Source: Bacteroidota bacterium (GTDB taxonomy: Bacteria > Bacteroidota > Bacteroidia > Chitinophagales > Saprospiraceae). Taken from it: a stretch of 8,581 nucleotides of DNA. The notes under the pieces are model-generated. The model had not been told where the DNA came from, did no database searches, and saw nothing but the letters and a program-made list of their open reading frames with translations. Below, piece by piece: positions 6,516 through 8,581 of the stretch. Numbering within the stretch: position 1 is the first letter of the stretch; every line of letters starts with the position of its first letter. A program made the translations under genes and the position numbers. The DNA lies in assembly GCA_008501835.1 (NCBI GenBank), contig QQUB01000788.1, positions 1-8,581 on the forward strand, in the 5' to 3' direction.

Positions 6516-7445
6516 ATGGACCCGCGACAAATAAATATCGAAACTATTGAAGCTTATTTTCAGGGAAAACTAAGCCCTTCCGAACAACAAACACTGGAAA
6601 ATGAGATCAGCTCAAACCCTGATCTTGCCAGTGAGATTGATGCTTATCGGAAAATATTCACCGGGCTTGATGTTCTCGGGAATGTTTCTTTTAAGCATAA
6701 ACTGGAGGAATGGTCCGAAGAATGGAAATCCTCTGATGGCGAAGAGTCCATGCTGATAGAAGCCTACCTTAAAGATGATTTACATCCTGATCTGAATTCA
6801 GCTACAGAAGAAAGAATAAAGTCAGATCCCGATTTTGCCAAAAAGGTGGAACAATATAAAACGATCATCTCTGGCTTAAATGCTCTTGAAAGCCAGGAGT
6901 TTAAGGGTAAAATGAAAACCTGGGAAGCTGAAAAAACAGCACCTTCCAGGCAAGGAGTTGTAATTCGCCCACTTTTCCGCAGGATGGCCATTGCCGCTTC
7001 ATTCCTGTTGGTAGTCAGTATTGGTCTGAAATGGTACGCTACAACTAATTTCGGACCAAATGCTGTAATAGAAGCTGCTTACTTCCGTCCGGAAACAGGA
7101 GGTACGATGGGCAGCGAAATTCCTGAAGATATTCAAGTAGTGGAAAAACAATTTGCCAGTGCTCATGATTTCATGGAAAATCAGGAATACGAAATGGCCC
7201 TGGAAGCTTTTGATAATGTATTAATGTCCCTCGATATTGCTGATTTCCCGGAAAGCCGGAAAGATGCCATTAGGGATAATACCTTATACAGTATAGCCCT
7301 TGCTCAAATAGCCATGGAAGAAGAACCTGAAGAAATTCAGGAACAATTGAATGAATTAATCTCAACTACCAGCGATAGTTTCTATAAATCCAAGGCAGAA
7401 GAATTATTGAGTAAACTGGACAGCTTCTGGTTCAAACTAGGTTAA
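6516..7445 (+). CDS. membrane anti-sigma-like protein with duplicated N-terminal domain
   Basis: A 309-residue single-pass membrane protein that probably holds the preceding sigma factor inactive. The N-terminal 152 residues carry two copies of an anti-sigma-type helical module. Copy 1 (11-70) and copy 2 (81-140) align without gaps, and I count 22 identities in 60, including IEAY, L..P, SxPDxA and a shared FK.K; copy spacing is exactly 70 residues. The motif resembles the zinc-less N-terminus of Bacteroidota anti-sigma factors; no HxxxCxxC is present. One hydrophobic helix (157-171), preceded by R151, R155 and R156, implies the N-terminus is in the cytoplasm. The outer part (about 175-309) is acidic and helical with a TPR-like unit (ENQEYEMALEAFDNVLMSLD, 221-240), perhaps a sensor or docking site. 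It lies 7 bases after the sigma gene. The anti-sigma role is inferred from position and motif; the duplication is directly visible. Confidence 0.75.
   Translation: MDPRQINIETIEAYFQGKLSPSEQQTLENEISSNPDLASEIDAYRKIFTGLDVLGNVSFKHKLEEWSEEWKSSDGEESMLIEAYLKDDLHPDLNSATEERIKSDPDFAKKVEQYKTIISGLNALESQEFKGKMKTWEAEKTAPSRQGVVIRPLFRRMAIAASFLLVVSIGLKWYATTNFGPNAVIEAAYFRPETGGTMGSEIPEDIQVVEKQFASAHDFMENQEYEMALEAFDNVLMSLDIADFPESRKDAIRDNTLYSIALAQIAMEEEPEEIQEQLNELISTTSDSFYKSKAEELLSKLDSFWFKLG
6546..6935 (+). repeat. internal gene duplication, two 180-base copies 210 bases apart
   Basis: Bases 6546-6725 and 6756-6935 encode the two related 60-residue modules of the anti-sigma-like protein. They align gap-free at the protein level (22 of 60 identical by my count) but have clearly diverged at the DNA level, so the duplication is old. 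The two copies are separated by a 10-residue linker. Confidence 0.8.
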
Positions 7446-7461
7446 AATAACCCTTTGAGTT

Positions 7462-7486
7462 TTTGGATCACTAGGGTTGATCCGAA
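7462..7486. terminator. hairpin after the anti-sigma-like gene
   Basis: GGATCA (7465-7470) and TGATCC (7478-7483) are exact inverted arms with a 7-base loop. The stem can extend to 9 pairs (TTT with GAA, including one G-T pair). It starts 17 bases after the stop of the sigma and anti-sigma pair, the right place for a terminator. No clean T run follows on the plus strand (only TTT, then ATTTTT further on), so efficiency is doubtful. Confidence 0.4.
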
Positions 7487-7516
7487 TTTGGAAATTTTTG
7501 CGTCCTCAATATACTC

Positions 7517-7552
7517 CCTTGCGCACCTGGCCCCTCTATTGCGCACTTTGCG
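7517..7552. repeat. degenerate TTGCGCAC-containing repeat
   Basis: TTGCGCAC occurs at 7519-7526 and 7539-7546, followed by a related TTTGCGG at 7547-7553. The text resembles the CNNTGCA heptamers at 726-753 with G for A. It is degenerate and short, and its period is broken in the middle. Confidence 0.3.
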
Positions 7553-7580
7553 GTTAAACTTCTCACCTTTAGGCAGGTGG

Positions 7581-7706
7581 ACTGCCGACTGCCGACTGCC
7601 GACTGCTGACTGAGGACTGAAGACTGAGAACTGTGGACTGCCGACTGAGAACTGTGGACTGCCGACTGAGAACTGTGGACTGCCGACTGAGAACTACCGA
7701 CTGAAT
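7581..7706. repeat. array of 18 heptamers, consensus ACTGNNG
   Basis: Eighteen 7-base units follow without a gap, all starting ACTG except the seventeenth, ACTACCG. Variants are ACTGCCG, ACTGCTG, ACTGAGG, ACTGAAG, ACTGAGA, ACTGTGG and ACTGAAT. From 7623 to 7685 a higher-order unit of three heptamers (ACTGAGA, ACTGTGG, ACTGCCG; 21 bases) repeats three times exactly, and a fourth begins. The array fills the end of the gap between two converging genes, and its last base is the last base of the TGA stop (7706-7708) of the minus-strand gene. Because 21 is a multiple of three and the minus-strand reading contains few stops, it produces a long serine/glutamine-rich open frame that is not a gene. Function unknown. 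Confidence 0.9.
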
Positions 7707-8035
7707 CACCAATCCATATCCTCCAATTTATCCTGCTTATAGTGTTGTTTGGTAAATGCCCGTTGCTTTTGACGCTCCAGCACCAGCCTGGCCAGGCCGA
7801 TGTTTGCCGGTTCCGGAGACAGGGGATGCAGAGCTCTTTCAACCTTCCGTTCATCGATATCCAACCTGTACATCAGGCTGAAAAGGAATTCCGTTCTGTT
7901 CTGAATCAGAAAATCCATACGTTCGGCCAACAATTCCAGTAATTGCTCTTCGGAAACGGTATCATCTTCCAGGGTTTCCAGTTCGAAATCCTTGGCAATG
8001 AGCTCTTTGGTGCTGTCAAAAGTTTGTTTATCCAT
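7706..8035 (-). CDS. conserved-looking 109-residue protein of unknown function
   Basis: A small, soluble, helical and charged protein with no signal peptide or membrane segment. An acidic N-terminal half (EDDTVSEEQLLELLAERMDF, 23-42) leads to SLMYRLDIDERKVERAL (53-69), then PEPANIGLARLVLERQKQR (74-92) and a basic tail ending KLEDMDW. Similar small proteins with a LYRLD.DE.K...AL and a PA..LA.L..ERQ pattern are, as I recall, common uncharacterised cytosolic proteins in Bacteroidota; I cannot name a family. It is encoded on the opposite strand to the sigma and anti-sigma pair, converging with it, and diverges from the thioredoxin-like gene. A good TAnnTTTG box lies just upstream. The stop codon touches the heptamer array. 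Real gene, function unknown. Confidence 0.75.
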   Translation of the reverse strand: MDKQTFDSTKELIAKDFELETLEDDTVSEEQLLELLAERMDFLIQNRTEFLFSLMYRLDIDERKVERALHPLSPEPANIGLARLVLERQKQRAFTKQHYKQDKLEDMDW

Positions 8036-8059
8036 GCAGTCGAGTGAATTGGTGGATTA

Positions 8060-8095
8060 CAAAGTTACTAATATCCTTCCATGTATGCTTAAAAA
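8060..8095 (-). promoter_or_regulatory. Bacteroidota-type promoter for the 109-residue protein gene
   Basis: Read on the minus strand, TAACTTTG (8067 down to 8060) is an exact match to the -7 consensus TAnnTTTG. About 20-23 bases upstream a TTTTTAAG stretch (8095-8088) could serve as the -33 element, though the usual TTG is missing. Transcription would begin near 8053 and give a leader of about 18 bases. Confidence 0.5.
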
Positions 8096-8213
8096 GCTCT
8101 GTATTAGGAATAAAATTCCAAAAGAAGGTTAATTGCCGGATAATGATTCTAAAACGTTAGCTAATCGAGAGATACCGTTCCGCCTGTTTTTTCGACCGTT
8201 TAAATCGTTTGCC

Positions 8214-8244
8214 TTGATGTTGCGATTAAATTGACCTATCTTTA
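8214..8244 (+). promoter_or_regulatory. Bacteroidota-type promoter for the thioredoxin-like gene
   Basis: TTG (8214-8216), a 20-base spacer and TATCTTTA (8237-8244) fit TTG-N~20-TAnnTTTG except for the last base. The expected start near 8250 leaves a leader of about 50 bases. The rest of the divergent gap (8096-8213) shows only a small palindromic GGAAT/ATTCC and no gene. Confidence 0.4.
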
Positions 8245-8299
8245 GCGTTACCAAAGCGAGACCCTGCTATTTGGTAAACAAGTTTAATCCTTATGAAAT

Positions 8300-8581
8300 A
8301 TGAAAAAGTATAATATTCTTTTTCTCCCCCTCGTGCTATTAATAATTTTCCCTGGCTTTCGTCTTAAGGCTTCTGTTCAGTTTGTGGACGCGGCCCTCTC
8401 CGAAGTGCGTGAGATGGCGGCAAAAGAAGGTAAGTTGTATTTTGCCCATTTTTCCGCAGATTGGTGCATGCCCTGCCAATGGATGGAACAAAACACCTTT
8501 AAAGATCCCAAATTGGCTTTTTTCGCCAATAAGAATTACCTGGCAGCTAAACTGGACATCGACCATTCCGAGGGGCAATGG
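8300..8581 (+). CDS. N-terminal part of an exported thioredoxin-like protein
   Basis: The frame from ATG 8300 stays open to the window end and gives the first 94 residues. An earlier ATG at 8293 is in another frame and stops after six codons. A signal peptide is evident (KK at 2-3, hydrophobic 6-20, probable cleavage after LKA at 24). The mature part starts a thioredoxin fold: KLYFAHFSADWCMPCQWME (45-63) has the redox-active pair C56 and C59 in CMPC, then NTFKDP and a strand LAAKLDID. The DWCxPCxWME...TF pattern matches thioredoxin-like proteins of the thioredoxin_7 / DUF255 type, which in Bacteroidota are often periplasmic disulfide reductases or fused to larger domains. What follows the cut is unknown, so total length and role cannot be judged. 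Confidence 0.85.
   Translation, partial: MKKYNILFLPLVLLIIFPGFRLKASVQFVDAALSEVREMAAKEGKLYFAHFSADWCMPCQWMEQNTFKDPKLAFFANKNYLAAKLDIDHSEGQW

Noticed and set aside
7581..7706. CRISPR array
   Set aside because: The units are 7 or 21 bases with no unique spacers, and no cas gene is nearby.
7471..7854. 127-codon minus-strand open frame rich in SQSAVHS repeats
   Set aside because: It is an in-frame reading of the 21-base heptamer array extended into the antisense of other sequence, and it overlaps the better 109-residue gene on the same strand.

Overview
The window looks like a moderately AT-rich chromosomal segment from a member of the Bacteroidota. The pointers are a GH2 plus GH53 galactan pair, start codons without Shine-Dalgarno sequences, promoter-like boxes close to TTG-N~20-TAnnTTTG, an ECF sigma factor followed by a membrane protein with a Bacteroidota-style anti-sigma N-terminus, and intergenic heptanucleotide arrays. 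An environmental lineage such as the Saprospiria fits, but the class-level guess is weak.

Layout. Bases 3-179 are the last 58 codons of an upstream gene, perhaps lipocalin-like. Bases 180-1112 form a long non-coding stretch with short repeats, a possible intergenic repeat element and a hairpin that looks like a minus-strand terminator. Next comes a tight plus-strand run: an exported GH2 beta-galactosidase (1113-3542), a GH53 endo-beta-1,4-galactanase that is probably a lipoprotein (3548-4621), and a membrane M50-like metalloprotease fused to TPR repeats (4646-5824). After a 135-base gap, an ECF sigma factor (5960-6508) is followed 7 bases later by a single-pass membrane protein (6516-7445). 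That protein has a duplicated cytoplasmic anti-sigma-like domain and a helical, TPR-like outer part. The 260-base gap after it holds a hairpin and a striking array of 18 heptamers, which ends on the stop codon of a converging minus-strand gene for a 109-residue protein of unknown function (7706-8035). A divergent exported thioredoxin-like protein with a CMPC motif (8300 onward) is cut by the window end.

How they may work together. The GH53 enzyme would cut beta-1,4-galactan, a side chain of pectin and type I arabinogalactan, into oligosaccharides, and the GH2 enzyme would remove galactose from the products. No SusC/SusD pair is present, so import must be encoded elsewhere. The sigma and anti-sigma pair should form a trans-envelope switch. 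The adjacent M50-like protease carries the motifs of intramembrane (site-2) proteases, which in other bacteria destroy anti-sigma factors. A link between this protease and this pair is the most interesting hypothesis here, but it rests on adjacency and motifs only.
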